Assembly: GCA_964431965.1 (NCBI GenBank) | Contig: CAYSLU010000008.1 | Coordinates: 15,620-79,619 of the forward strand | Origin: CAYSLU01 sp964431965 | GTDB lineage: Bacteria > Verrucomicrobiota > Kiritimatiellia > CAIKKV01 > CAYSLU01 | Length of the DNA: 64,000 nt | Reading direction: 5' to 3' | Shown: one piece after another, positions 37,801 to 48,500 of the stretch | How the letters are laid out: every line of letters starts with the position of its first letter | Position numbering within the stretch: position 1 is the first letter of the stretch | Position numbers and translations under genes: made by a program | Notes under the pieces: model-generated | Told to the model about the DNA's origin: nothing | The model's input: only the letters and a program-made list of their open reading frames with translations | Database searches by the model: none

Positions 37801-39054
37801 GACCATGGTCGGCGACTCATACGCGTCACCGACCAGGAGCACGGTGCTGTCCCATACCTCGACCCCGTTGGTTCCTGTCGCCCGGACGGTGATCAGATTG
37901 GTGCCTAGCGTGAGGAAGGACCCCGGGATGAAGGCGCCCCAGTAGGATGGCGTGTCGGGCAGGAAGTACTGCTGGGCGTCGTTGGCCGCGTTGTGCCACA
38001 GCAGCGAGCCCGTGGTGTTGGAGATGGTGCCGTAGATCCATGCGCCTTCCAGCACGCCCCAGTCGCCGATCGGGGACGGCGTGTCGGTGATCAGAACCCA
38101 GGGCGAGTCGCTCTGGTAGGCGCGGTTCACCAGGATGGTGTCGTAGACCAGATCGCCGTATGCGTTCGACGCCACCACGTAGATCGGGTTCGGGCCCGAC
38201 CTCAGGCCGGTCACTTCGAGCGACCAGGGCGTGCCGTTCGTGCCCGTGATGATGCCCCGCTGCCCGGTGCGGCCGTTGAACCAGGGCTTGTCGCCGACGG
38301 CGAACGGGTTGTTCTCGCCGTTCAGGACGATCGAGTCGGTCGGGGCGGGGAGGTCGACGGGGTCAGCCGTCGTGAACCAGACATCGGGAATCGCGGCGTA
38401 GCGGGCGTCGATGATGATGGTCGCCGCGTCGCAGGCCTGTGTGCCCTGTGCGTCCTGACCCCATACCGAAACCCGGTTTACCCCGATCTCGAGGTTGGTG
38501 ATGGTCATGACCCACTCCGGCGTCTGGGGCACCGGAAAGCGCGAGAGCGTCGCATTCGCCGCGTTGAAGTACCACATCTCGCCCACGACGCCGGACTGGA
38601 TTCCGCTCAGCTCCACGCCGTTGGTCAGGGCGGCCGGCCCGACCGCGGTCGGAGCATTGGTTATGAGCACCTGCGGCGCGTCCGCCGCCGTCTCCGACGG
38701 GGCGAGGGCGGATGTGGTCCTCGGGGCGCTTGATCCGGCCAGGCGTCCGTCCGACCGGGGCGCCGCATGGGGCGAGATCATGCGGGACCAGACGATGCCG
38801 CCGTGCTCATAGACGGGCTCTCCCGGCAGAAGTCGGCTGGCTTCAAAGCCCGAGCCCCGCGGCGCGATCGAGCCGGCGGCCACCCCGTCCATGAAGCCGC
38901 GGGGTGGCGGCTGGGCCAGAGCGGGCGGGGATGCGCCCGGTACCTGGGCGGTTGCGGTACCGGTGTATGCGGGCAGGAGGATGCTGGCCAACAGCACGCA
39001 CGCTATGGCAGCAGCACCTCCCGGAACGGATGCGATATGAAAACGGCTCTTCAT
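34843..39054 (-). CDS. Secreted Ig-like repeat / beta-helix protein
   Basis: 1403 aa from the ATG at 39054, with GAAAGG 8 nt upstream. It has a signal peptide (MKSRFHIASVPGGAAAIACV, followed by LLASILLPAYTGTATAQ). About residues 120-910 hold eight imperfect repeats of 90-100 aa with the consensus 'ITNDTP...YDVxSxxLSGTNNDxVxxxMWW.N' then 'WxxxVxxLxxGxNxIxVxxTNxWxExxYDxVxxxRxWSPG'. A right-handed beta-helix (about 916-1230) follows, then a choice-of-anchor Q-like tail (SPCIDAFPGPGG...LGAYEFVDP). The end is a calcium-binding thrombospondin-3-like stretch (DTDHDQMPDAWEIGAGLDP, GDPDGDGMKNYDEMVADTDP). A surface or matrix protein is the most likely role. It is transcribed away from the Hcp-like gene. 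Confidence 0.8.
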   Translation of the reverse strand: MKSRFHIASVPGGAAAIACVLLASILLPAYTGTATAQVPGASPPALAQPPPRGFMDGVAAGSIAPRGSGFEASRLLPGEPVYEHGGIVWSRMISPHAAPRSDGRLAGSSAPRTTSALAPSETAADAPQVLITNAPTAVGPAALTNGVELSGIQSGVVGEMWYFNAANATLSRFPVPQTPEWVMTITNLEIGVNRVSVWGQDAQGTQACDAATIIIDARYAAIPDVWFTTADPVDLPAPTDSIVLNGENNPFAVGDKPWFNGRTGQRGIITGTNGTPWSLEVTGLRSGPNPIYVVASNAYGDLVYDTILVNRAYQSDSPWVLITDTPSPIGDWGVLEGAWIYGTISNTTGSLLWHNAANDAQQYFLPDTPSYWGAFIPGSFLTLGTNLITVRATGTNGVEVWDSTVLLVGDAYESPTMVTITNDSPMTVPYGATHAFIGGSSAFTSGSGFLFWSNALTGGSHFFTTPAPVIPEWTAEITDLDFGRNEIYVFAVDAPAPAGSSAPAPQGAHALGLGDPSAGSWAHITIARDYPPGDALVVITSAPPASLPYDIDSLTLSGTNSDYVVGDMWWVSSAGAQTGRFSRTGTSWAVVVPGLPRGPSVITVYGTNVWGYPAMDAVSILRDWSPGAPAIAITSEPPARVAYDVTSALLSGTNNAFVTPPLVWRNTPNGQTGSVGTATFAPIGGLWSVAVTDLQRGQNVIDVIATNSWDEVAYASVTIDRDWSPGAPVIAITNDTPSNVAYDVASVILCGTNNDRVTAPMWWVNATNSASGTFASTGGEWSITVPVANGLNTIYVYATNEWDELSYDVVSLQRAWSPGLPFLAITNDTPTNSISQSTFVLSGTNNDWVVGRMWWLNLRTGLGAEFTPGPGGQWAAAASGLAYGENPLYVFGTNRWNELAWDVVTVTRTYPGGTRFVSPAGAESYPYTNLATAARTIQAAIDAAGDGELVLVDDGLYGLGTRSLPGQQVQNRVILDKPVRVESLNGRQFAVIQGGGDGVLNRIRCVTVSGGGTLAGFTLQGGQAAALTTPDEANGGCALVLPGGTISNCLVTGGWAAGAGGGVYCRGGSVQDCDIRENTAPSAGGVWASSGVVERCTVEENVAAGPAGGARGAAAARFINCVITRNHAATRGGGLVMDDASVEALHCTISANTSAAEAGGLDASSGGQVRNSIVAGNSCGPGISTPDVLASGATFEFCCVPVILPGPGNISAPPGFAADGSLRLSAGSPCIDAFPGPGGLTVDRAGVARPLDGNSDGSALNDLGAYEFVDPTVDTDHDQMPDAWEIGAGLDPTSSLGIDGSGGDPDGDGMKNYDEMVADTDPLNGDSILEIVSIDRSADEIRITVRGGVHARRFLQYRPGGTPPGAPWINVATNIAPSPVTNVLYHSGSPDPASFYRIQVEHQ

Positions 39055-39078
39055 GGCCGGTACCTTTCGTAGTCTGAA

Positions 39079-39101
39079 GCACCCGCAAAAGTGTTGGGTG
39101 C
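39079..39101. repeat. Inverted repeat in the leader of the Ig-like/beta-helix gene
   Basis: GCACCC and GGGTGC, perfect 6-bp arms with an 11-bp spacer, between the predicted start of transcription and the ATG at 39054. It could be an operator or an mRNA stem; its function is not known. Confidence 0.35.
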
Positions 39102-39112
39102 CAACGCGATGA

Positions 39113-39144
39113 AGTTTGACAGCTCGCGGGGGGTGGGTCAATAT
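39113..39144. promoter_or_regulatory. Overlapping face-to-face promoter pair (Hcp-like / Ig-like protein)
   Basis: Plus strand: TTGACA (39116-39121), 17 bp, CAATAT (39139-39144), leading to the Hcp-like gene with a leader of about 170 nt. Minus strand: TTGACC (39140-39135), 17 bp, CAAACT (39118-39113), leading to the Ig-like protein gene with a leader of about 50 nt. The -35 of each strand overlaps the -10 of the other, so the two promoters should exclude each other. Confidence 0.5.
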
Positions 39145-39322
39145 ACAACCAGATTGGTATCCATTTACCGGTTGGGCGTGTCGACAGTTCGCCAGCCGGA
39201 TGGGTGGGGCCGATCGGTGGATGCGGTGACCGGCCGTCAGATGCAGGCGAAGCAGTCAGCGAAGTGGCGGCTCGGTCCTGAACGAATACAACGGAAAACC
39301 GATACGATCAGGAGGTCTGGTC

Positions 39323-39919
39323 ATGGTTGCTCGAATCCGATCGAACTGGCGGCGCATGCTGAAGTGGGCGGGGATCGCCTTAGTATACCTCATTCCGGTT
39401 CTCGCCGTGCAGGGGGCGTTCGACATCTTCATCAAGATCGACTCGGTGCCCGGGGAGTCGACCGATGCCAAGCACAAGGACTGGATTCAAGTGTCGTCGT
39501 ACAGTCATGAGGTTTCGCTTCCGGTCAGCTCGGGATCCACCGCCGGGGGCGGGGTGGTGCAACGGTCTACGGCGAAGCCCGAGCACGGCGCTATGGTGGT
39601 CGTGAAGCAGATGGACAAGGCATCGCCCAAGCTGCTGTACGGTGTCAGCGCGGGTACGCACTTCAAGGACGTCACGATCGATCTGTGCCGGACCACGGGC
39701 GACAAGGCGGTCTTTGCGCAGTACAAGCTCAGCGACGTGATCATCTCTGCGCTCAAGCCGGCCGGAAGCGCGCAGAGCGGCGATTCGGTCCCCACGGAGT
39801 CCGTCAGCTTCAACTACTCGAAAATCGAGTTCAAGTACACGCCGACGGACGCTGCGACGGGCAAGCAGGGCACGGATGAGAAGGCCTTCTGGGACCTGAA
39901 GACGAACAAGGGCGGGTGA
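39323..39919 (+). CDS. Hcp1-family (type VI tube-like) protein with export signal
   Basis: 198 aa. AGGAGGT lies about 7 nt before the ATG. Residues 33-185 show the Hcp1 family pattern: FDIFIKIDSVPGESTDAKHKDWIQVSSYSHEVS, HGAMVVVKQMDKASPKL, KDVTIDLC, YKLSDVIISALKPAG, ESVSFNYSKIEFKYTP. Hcp proteins form hexameric rings that stack into the T6SS tube and are normally cytosolic. This one begins with a clear Sec signal (basic MVARIRSNWRRMLK, hydrophobic GIALVYLIPVLAV, cleavage near AVQGA). No other T6SS gene is present. It is therefore probably an exported or surface ring protein. It converges with the spermidine-synthase-like gene, 4 nt apart. Confidence 0.85.
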   Translation: MVARIRSNWRRMLKWAGIALVYLIPVLAVQGAFDIFIKIDSVPGESTDAKHKDWIQVSSYSHEVSLPVSSGSTAGGGVVQRSTAKPEHGAMVVVKQMDKASPKLLYGVSAGTHFKDVTIDLCRTTGDKAVFAQYKLSDVIISALKPAGSAQSGDSVPTESVSFNYSKIEFKYTPTDAATGKQGTDEKAFWDLKTNKGG

Positions 39920-39923
39920 TGCG

Positions 39924-42209
39924 TCAGTCGAACCGCAGCAGCCGGAACAGCCCGCTATACGAATCCGTCCACACGGTGTCCCGGGCCGGCTGGTAGGGGA
40001 TGCGCTTCGCGCGGACCTCGGCCTGATCGAAGAACGCGCGGTTCCGGGTCATCAGGACCCAGAGCGACATCGTGGGCTGGGGCGCTTCTCCCGCGCATCG
40101 GAAGAGCCCGGCTTCGAGCCCCAGCCGTCTGGCCTGCGCGAACATGAGCGGGCGCAGGTCCAGGAACCGGTTCGAGATGTTGACGGCCAGGATGGCGTCC
40201 TCGTCCCTCAGGTGTGCGAGGCACACGCCGAGCGCCTCCATCGTCAGCAGGTGAACCGGCACCGAGTCGCTGGAGAATGCGTCGAGCACCAGCACGTCGT
40301 AGCGCTCGGAGCCCGACTCGCGCAGCTCCCGCTCCTGTGAGAGCCGGGCATCGCCCGTCACGATCTCCACTTTTCCGGCGCACTCCGAGACGTAGGTGAA
40401 GAACGCTTTCGGGCCGGCCGCGTACTCGATCACGGCCGGGTTGATCTCGTAGAACCGGATGACGTCGTTCGTGGAGGCGTAGGCGGCCAGGCCGCCAGCG
40501 CCCAGGCCGGTGACGCCAAGCCGGAAGGGCTGGGGGACGGCGCCCGTCCGGCGCGGGTGGAACCGCATCGCCAGCCCGACGCCGCTGTTCGGCGCGTAGT
40601 AGCCGACCGGCTTTCGCCGCCACTCGTCCGAGAGCAACTGGAATCCGTGGTTGATGCGGCCGTGTATCAGGTTCCGCGAGGGCATCCCGCTCGTCACGGT
40701 GAGCGTATCGACGCGCAGAACGCCGTAGAAGTTGCGCGTCTGCGCCATGCTGAACAGGCGCTCGCCCCGCATCTGGCGCAGCAGGAAGCACTCGGCCATG
40801 AAGAGCACCAGTCCGATCAGGATCCGCGGCCAGAGGCGCCGGTTCATCCATGGCCGGCGCCAGACGGCGGCGATCAGCGGGCCGGCGACCGCCAGCGCCA
40901 GCCCGACGTGGAGCAGGTTCAGGACGCGGGCCGATCCGGCGATCCTCCCGGCGTGGACCGCCGGGAGGAGGTAGCGGAGCCCGACGTAGACGGCGATGAG
41001 CAGGAGAGCCGCCGCGTGCCGGCGGTCGCCCGTGAACAGCGGGGACGCGCGGTCGCGGCTGAGAACGGCGAGCAGGGCGAGCCACCCGGCGAGAACGGAG
41101 ATGTGGAACTCGCGGAAGCCCGTGAAGCCGTAAGGCGCGATGACACCGACGAAGACGCCGCCGGCCGCGCCGCCTGCGGCCGCGGCGAGGTAGAACAGGG
41201 TCAGGTGGCGGACCGAGGGCCGGAGGCGGACGAGCTCTCCATGGCAGGTCATGCAGAAGGCGAACAGGAAGAGGCTGAACGACAGGACATGGGCCGGCAT
41301 CCGGAGCTGGACCCCGAGCATGTGCGTCATCAGGACAGCCAGCGTCAGCAGGGCGGTCAGCGGCAGATACCACTCCCGGGCGTAGCCCCGAGGATTCTGG
41401 AAGCACAGGATGAAGGTGAGCAGGTAGAGCGCGAGGGGAACGACCCAGAGGAAGGGGACGGCGGCGACCTCCAGGCACAGGGAGTTGGTGACGGACAGGA
41501 GCATTGCGGAAGCGCAGGCCGCCAGCACGAACCAGAGCGCCATCGTGGCGGCCGCGGGCCGTGCGCCGTCGCCTTCGTGAACGGCCGCAGCAGCCGGACT
41601 CACCGCGGCCGAGGCCGGCAGACGAAGCGCCACGATGGCGCACGGGGCGGCGAAGCAGGCGTAGCAGGCGGTCCAGAGCGCGGCCTGAACCGGCATTGAG
41701 GCGGCCGGCTCCAGGAGGAACGGGTACGAGAGCAGGCCGATCAGCGACCCGGCGTTCGAAAGCGCGTACAGACGGTAGGGGAAGCTCTCCTGTCGTACGA
41801 CGGCGTACCAGCGCTGGATGAGCGGGCTGGTCGACGAGAGCAGGAAGAACGGCAGGCCGACGGCGGCCGTCAGGACGAGCAGGATGTGGGCGATCGGAGC
41901 GTCCGGCGAGGCCGGGCGCCAGGCGGAGCCGGGGAGCAACGGCGCCCCCCACTTCAGCGCAAACCACCCGAGCGCGAGCACCGACAGGAGCAGGAGCGCC
42001 GCATGCAGCCGGCCCTGCGCGCGAACGCCCAGGTACCGGTCCGTGAGATGCGCGTACAGGTAGCCGAGGAGCAGCAGGATCTGGAAGAACAGCATGCAGG
42101 TCGTCCAGACGGCTGGCGTCCCGCCAAACCACGGGAGCAGATGCTTCCCCAGCATGGGCTCGACGACGAAGAGCAGGAAGGCAGACAGGAACGTAATCGC
42201 GGCAAACAT
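39924..42209 (-). CDS. Membrane-bound spermidine-synthase-like (fused MFS/SpeE-type) protein
   Basis: 761 aa from the ATG at 42209, with GAAAGG upstream; upstream in-frame codons fall in the promoter region. About 12-14 hydrophobic helices fill residues 1-520 (FAAITFLSAFLLFVVEPMLGK, PAVWTTCMLFFQILLLLGYLYAHL, and so on). The C-terminal about 240 residues are a class I methyltransferase-like fold of the spermine/spermidine synthase type (FRLGVTGLGAGGLAAYA, VIRFYEINPAVIEYA, VEIVTGDARLSQ, YDVLVLDAFSSDSVPVHLLT). Such fusions are common in bacteria and the reaction is not established. The upstream intergenic region is shared with clpB. Confidence 0.8.
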   Translation of the reverse strand: MFAAITFLSAFLLFVVEPMLGKHLLPWFGGTPAVWTTCMLFFQILLLLGYLYAHLTDRYLGVRAQGRLHAALLLLSVLALGWFALKWGAPLLPGSAWRPASPDAPIAHILLVLTAAVGLPFFLLSSTSPLIQRWYAVVRQESFPYRLYALSNAGSLIGLLSYPFLLEPAASMPVQAALWTACYACFAAPCAIVALRLPASAAVSPAAAAVHEGDGARPAAATMALWFVLAACASAMLLSVTNSLCLEVAAVPFLWVVPLALYLLTFILCFQNPRGYAREWYLPLTALLTLAVLMTHMLGVQLRMPAHVLSFSLFLFAFCMTCHGELVRLRPSVRHLTLFYLAAAAGGAAGGVFVGVIAPYGFTGFREFHISVLAGWLALLAVLSRDRASPLFTGDRRHAAALLLIAVYVGLRYLLPAVHAGRIAGSARVLNLLHVGLALAVAGPLIAAVWRRPWMNRRLWPRILIGLVLFMAECFLLRQMRGERLFSMAQTRNFYGVLRVDTLTVTSGMPSRNLIHGRINHGFQLLSDEWRRKPVGYYAPNSGVGLAMRFHPRRTGAVPQPFRLGVTGLGAGGLAAYASTNDVIRFYEINPAVIEYAAGPKAFFTYVSECAGKVEIVTGDARLSQERELRESGSERYDVLVLDAFSSDSVPVHLLTMEALGVCLAHLRDEDAILAVNISNRFLDLRPLMFAQARRLGLEAGLFRCAGEAPQPTMSLWVLMTRNRAFFDQAEVRAKRIPYQPARDTVWTDSYSGLFRLLRFD

Positions 42210-42443
42210 TATCGCGGGCCTTTCTGGTGCGATAGATGATAGCGCGTTCCGGCTCGGACGAGAATCGCACATCTGCGCGTGCCGGCCGTTCTGACTCCGG
42301 CATCCGTGGCCGCCGTCGGTGGCGTGGGCGCGCGGTCGGGCCGGCACTCCCGCCCGCGCGGCGGAGAAGCTGTGAAGAAGTCGATGGACGGCACGGATGT
42401 CGTCCAGGACGCGGCGATCCGCAGGTCAGCCTCGGGCATGGAG

Positions 42444-42463
42444 GGTCGGCCTCCGTGCCGACC
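42444..42463. repeat. GC-rich palindrome
   Basis: GGTCGGC and GCCGACC, perfect 7-bp arms around a 6-nt loop, in the GC-rich part of the intergenic region. It resembles dispersed REP-like elements; no second copy was recognised in this window. Confidence 0.4.
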
Positions 42464-42628
42464 GTCCCGGTTCCGCTTCTCCACAGCTTCGGGGTGCGCG
42501 GGCCACCGGGCGGACAGGCTGACTGCTGCGACACCCTGACCGCTCAAGAGCTGTTGTGTCTCTGTTGCGTCATTGTGTCTCTTATTGGGTGTTGGGACTA
42601 TGTGATGCAAAGCGTTTGTTATTAGCAT

Positions 42629-42649
42629 GATAGAGCCTGGCTCTCTATC
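42629..42649. promoter_or_regulatory. Inverted repeat upstream of clpB (candidate operator 1)
   Basis: GATAGAG and CTCTATC, perfect 7-bp arms with a 7-bp spacer, about 70 bp before the clpB ATG. The spacer also pairs internally (AGAGCC-T-GGCTCT), so it could be a hairpin in the mRNA leader instead. Confidence 0.45.
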
Positions 42650-42658
42650 TGATCTGCG

Positions 42659-42673
42659 ATTGGTATGACCAAT
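42659..42673. promoter_or_regulatory. Inverted repeat upstream of clpB (candidate operator 2)
   Basis: ATTGGT-ATG-ACCAAT, a perfect 6-bp inverted repeat with a 3-bp spacer, 47 bp before the clpB ATG and 9 bp after candidate operator 1. The size and position suit a dimeric repressor site. Confidence 0.45.
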
Positions 42674-42720
42674 GCTATGTATTGCTCCTGAGTATCGTTT
42701 AAGAGGTATGGAGGTGGACC

Positions 42721-45324
<2,604 letters not shown>

Positions 45325-45345
45325 CGTGGCTACCGACCCGAGACC

Positions 45346-45370
45346 ATGGACCTTGGACTGTGGACTGTGG
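45346..45370. repeat. Short degenerate tandem repeat TGGAC(T/C)
   Basis: Three to four imperfect copies of a 7-8 bp unit (ATGGACC, TTGGACTG, TGGACTG) just after clpB. The rest of the 244-bp gap before the Res gene (45325-45568) shows nothing I can support. Confidence 0.5.
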
Positions 45371-45568
45371 AGCCCAGGTTCGTGTCATCTGCGATACGGT
45401 CACTGGGCGACGAGGCCGTCGCCCGTCCCGGCGCGCGATTACCACCTGCCTGCTGGAGGGCGCCAGTCCTTTGGCTCCGGACACTGGCTCGTCGCGAGCC
45501 TGGCCATCTTTTCGGGCCGTGCTGCGCATTCCCAGTCAAAGCACCCGTCCAGCCAATCCCTGACTCCG

Positions 45569-48500
45569 CTACTCGCTGGACGAATTCAGTGCTGCATCCA
45601 CGCACGCCGGCACTTGCTCGGGACGGCGAACGATCCGGTATAACCACGTCCCGTGCATTGCGTGCGCATTTACGGCCGTGCACCATCGCTGCGCGGCGGC
45701 CTGCTTGACCTCATCGAGCGGATCGAATCCCTTGGTCTCGAGGAGCAGGAATCGTTCATCGTTGCTGTCCAGACGGACAATGAAGTCCGGCTGATAGTCG
45801 TGCATCTGACCGTTATTCAGGTACGGAATGGCAAATCCCAGACTCGCATTCTTCACGAAAGCTCGCACGTGTCGATGGGTGTCCAGGTAGTAGGCGGCTG
45901 TCTGTTCCCATTTCCTGGTGTCGGCGACCACATAGTTCACGTGCGACTTCATGACTTCACGCACCTCGCGGCTCGTCCAGAAGTCCACCTCCCGTGTACT
46001 TCCGGGGCCGCGCGACGCTTCAAAGCGGGGAATCTCGGGCGATTCACCATTGGCCGCATCGGGCCGAATCGCTTCCAGCAATATCTCAACCAACCAACCA
46101 TAGTAGGGAGCGAAATGAAGATCGCGTAGGTCTCCCGGGAAGAAGACGAGCACCTCGTTGTGGACATAGCGATCCACGATAGATGCAAGCTGCGGGAACA
46201 GCACCTGAGCAGGAACTTCGGATCCTCGCTGTTGGATGAAATCGCGCGTCAACGTTCGCGCTACGTCGAACACGAGTTCCTGAACCCGAAGCTGGGATCG
46301 CCGTTCCTTTAGTGAGATCTGATCAAGGCGCCCTGGCCCCAGCAGGGACTGACGGCCACGGTTGTTCAGGTTCAGTCCCTTGACCTCGACCTCGGGAGGG
46401 ATATCCCCGGGCTTGATCTTGAGCGTAGGCACACTGGCCCAATCCACTTTGACTCGATTGCGCACGGCCTGTGTGTACCCCTCGACGCGGGGAAACTCGA
46501 TCTCAAGATGCCCGCGCTCCGGGAGCGCGTGCACATGATAGCGCTTGACCGGAGGCGGTGGGGTGCCGCCCGGATTCGCCTTGAAGGGGACGACTTCGAA
46601 CGGAACGCCGAAGACCTTGGCCACTTCTTCGCGCATTAGTCCGTCCGCGCCCACGTCGTAGCTGGCTCGGCGCAAGCCGCGCCCCACGACCTGTTCGCAG
46701 AGAAGCTGCGACATGAACGGGCGCAGGCCGATGATGTGGGTTACCGTGCGGCAATCCCAGCCTTCGGTCAGCATCCCGACGCTGACGATGCAGCGCACGT
46801 CCCGTCCGGGCGGGTGCAGAGGTCGTTCGAGTTTGGCGGCTAGATCCTCGAATCCGTCCGGATACAGCGGTCTTGACTGCGAATCGGTCGGCCACACATC
46901 CTGGCCCACTGTCTCGAGGGTGAAGCGCATCCAGCGGGATTCGGCGCTCTTCGCTTCTCCCGTGTCGGTTTCGTGCACCACCTTGGAGTGAACAACGATC
47001 GTGTTGGTGAGTTCGGCGGTGTTCCGGAACCAGGGCATCTTGGCGGAAGGAATGCCGCTGGGGTTGTTTCCATTGGCCAGCCATCCAAAGACCACATTGG
47101 CCAGCGCCGTATCCCTGCACACCAGAATGAAAACGGGGGGGCGCGTCTCACCGTCCTTCTCCCAAGCCGCACGCTCTGCCTCCCACAAGCCGGCGAGCAT
47201 CGCGATGGGGGTGTGCGCCCATTTGAGCACCGCCTCGGGTTTGGGACTGGCGTGCTTGCCGCCACGTTCGGCGGGTGTCAGCCGCCCCGGCTGGAGAATC
47301 CAACGCCAGACGTTGAAATAGCCGGGTATTTCCGCGCCAGTCGTGTCGCGGACGGCGAGTTGAGGGATCTTCACCAAGCCGGATTCGATGGCGTCCATCA
47401 GGCTGAAATCGCTGACGACCCACGGGAATGGGCGGTTGGTCTGCTGTCCGACCCGCCCGAGGAAGTAGGGGGTAGCCGAGAGGTCCAGGCAGAAGTTGAT
47501 GCCACGCAGCTTGTGCGTACGATCCAGCCCGTCAATCCAGACCGTGGCCTCCTTGAAGAAATCCTCGTCCTCTTCTTCCTCGTCCTCGTCAGGCTCCTCG
47601 CGCTTGATGCGGTAGGCATGGTGTGCCTCATCGTTCATGACGAGGATGTTCTGCTTGCCGCCGACATCCCGCCCGAGAATGCGCTGGATAAGCGCCGTGT
47701 CGCTCTCGACGTAGCGGCGGCTTCGTACTTGGACCGTCTCGTCGGTGGTGGGATCACCTCTGACGACCTCTAAGATGCCGTTGCCGATCTGCTGGCACAG
47801 GGTCTCCCGTGTCAGGAAACGCGTTCCGCGCTTCGTGTCATTCTTCTCGCCGATACGGATGGTCTCCGTGGTGAGCACCTCACGACCTCGTTTGACCACG
47901 CGGGCGGCGTCGCCGTTGGTCACCGACTGGGGTTCGAAGACATGCCAATTGGTGACGATCACCCTGCCTTGGCGCAGCCGCTCCATCAAGTGACCCGGCA
48001 CAAGATCGCGCTTTCGGTAAAGGCTGGCCTCGCCGAGTTCGGGATCCAGTTCTCGGCATCGGTCGCGGATTGTGACATTGGGCACAACGATCAGCGCCAC
48101 ATCGGAGAACCGCTTGTCGCTTCGGTCGTTGACCTTGTTGAGAATGCTCCAGGCGGCAACCATGCCCATGACGGTTGTCTTGCCGGAGCCAGTGGCCATC
48201 TTGCAGGCGTACCGGAGGAAGCCGGCAAACCCATCGGCCTTACGGTCGTCGCTCGGTTCGTCGCGCGGAAGCTCGAGGCCCTGCCGAAAGTCGGTGCGAG
48301 CCTCCGTGAGGAAGATGATCGTCTCCGCCGCTTCGAGCTGCGCGAAGAACAAGCGTTTGCGATCCTCGCGTCCCTCGCGCCGCCAGTGCTGGAGAAGCTC
48401 CAGCGTCGTGCGGGTGACGCCCGCGTAACCGCTCGCGCGCCAAGCCTTCACCCGCTCGCGGATGAGGTTGGCCAACTTCATCTCAATGGCCAACCCGCCT

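Larger units (their letters stand above)
42210..42720. other. 511-bp divergent intergenic region (SpeE-like / clpB)
   Basis: No convincing gene. The left part is GC-rich and holds the 42444-42463 palindrome. From about 42540 to the clpB start the DNA turns AT-rich. It holds a pair of direct repeats TTGTGTCTCT (42554-42563 and 42573-42582) and two palindromes (42629-42649, 42659-42673). No CIRCE element (TTAGCACTC-N9-GAGTGCTAA) and no clear sigma32 promoter was found. Confidence 0.6.

Noticed and set aside
39079..39110. Possible sigma54 promoter (TGGCAC ... TTGC) upstream of the Ig-like protein
   Set aside because: The GG to GC distance is 14 bp instead of 10, so it does not fit a -24/-12 element.
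39323..39919. A T6SS gene cluster around the Hcp-like gene
   Set aside because: No sheath, baseplate, VgrG or membrane-complex gene is present; neighbours are a surface protein and a spermidine-synthase-like protein.
39955..42534. 859-aa alternative frame over the spermidine-synthase-like gene
   Set aside because: Composition is Arg/Pro/Ala-rich with no family pattern, while the other frame has clear membrane helices and methyltransferase motifs.
42540..42720. CIRCE or sigma32 promoter before clpB
   Set aside because: No TTAGCACTC/GAGTGCTAA pair and no CTTGAA with a CCCCAT-type -10 was found.
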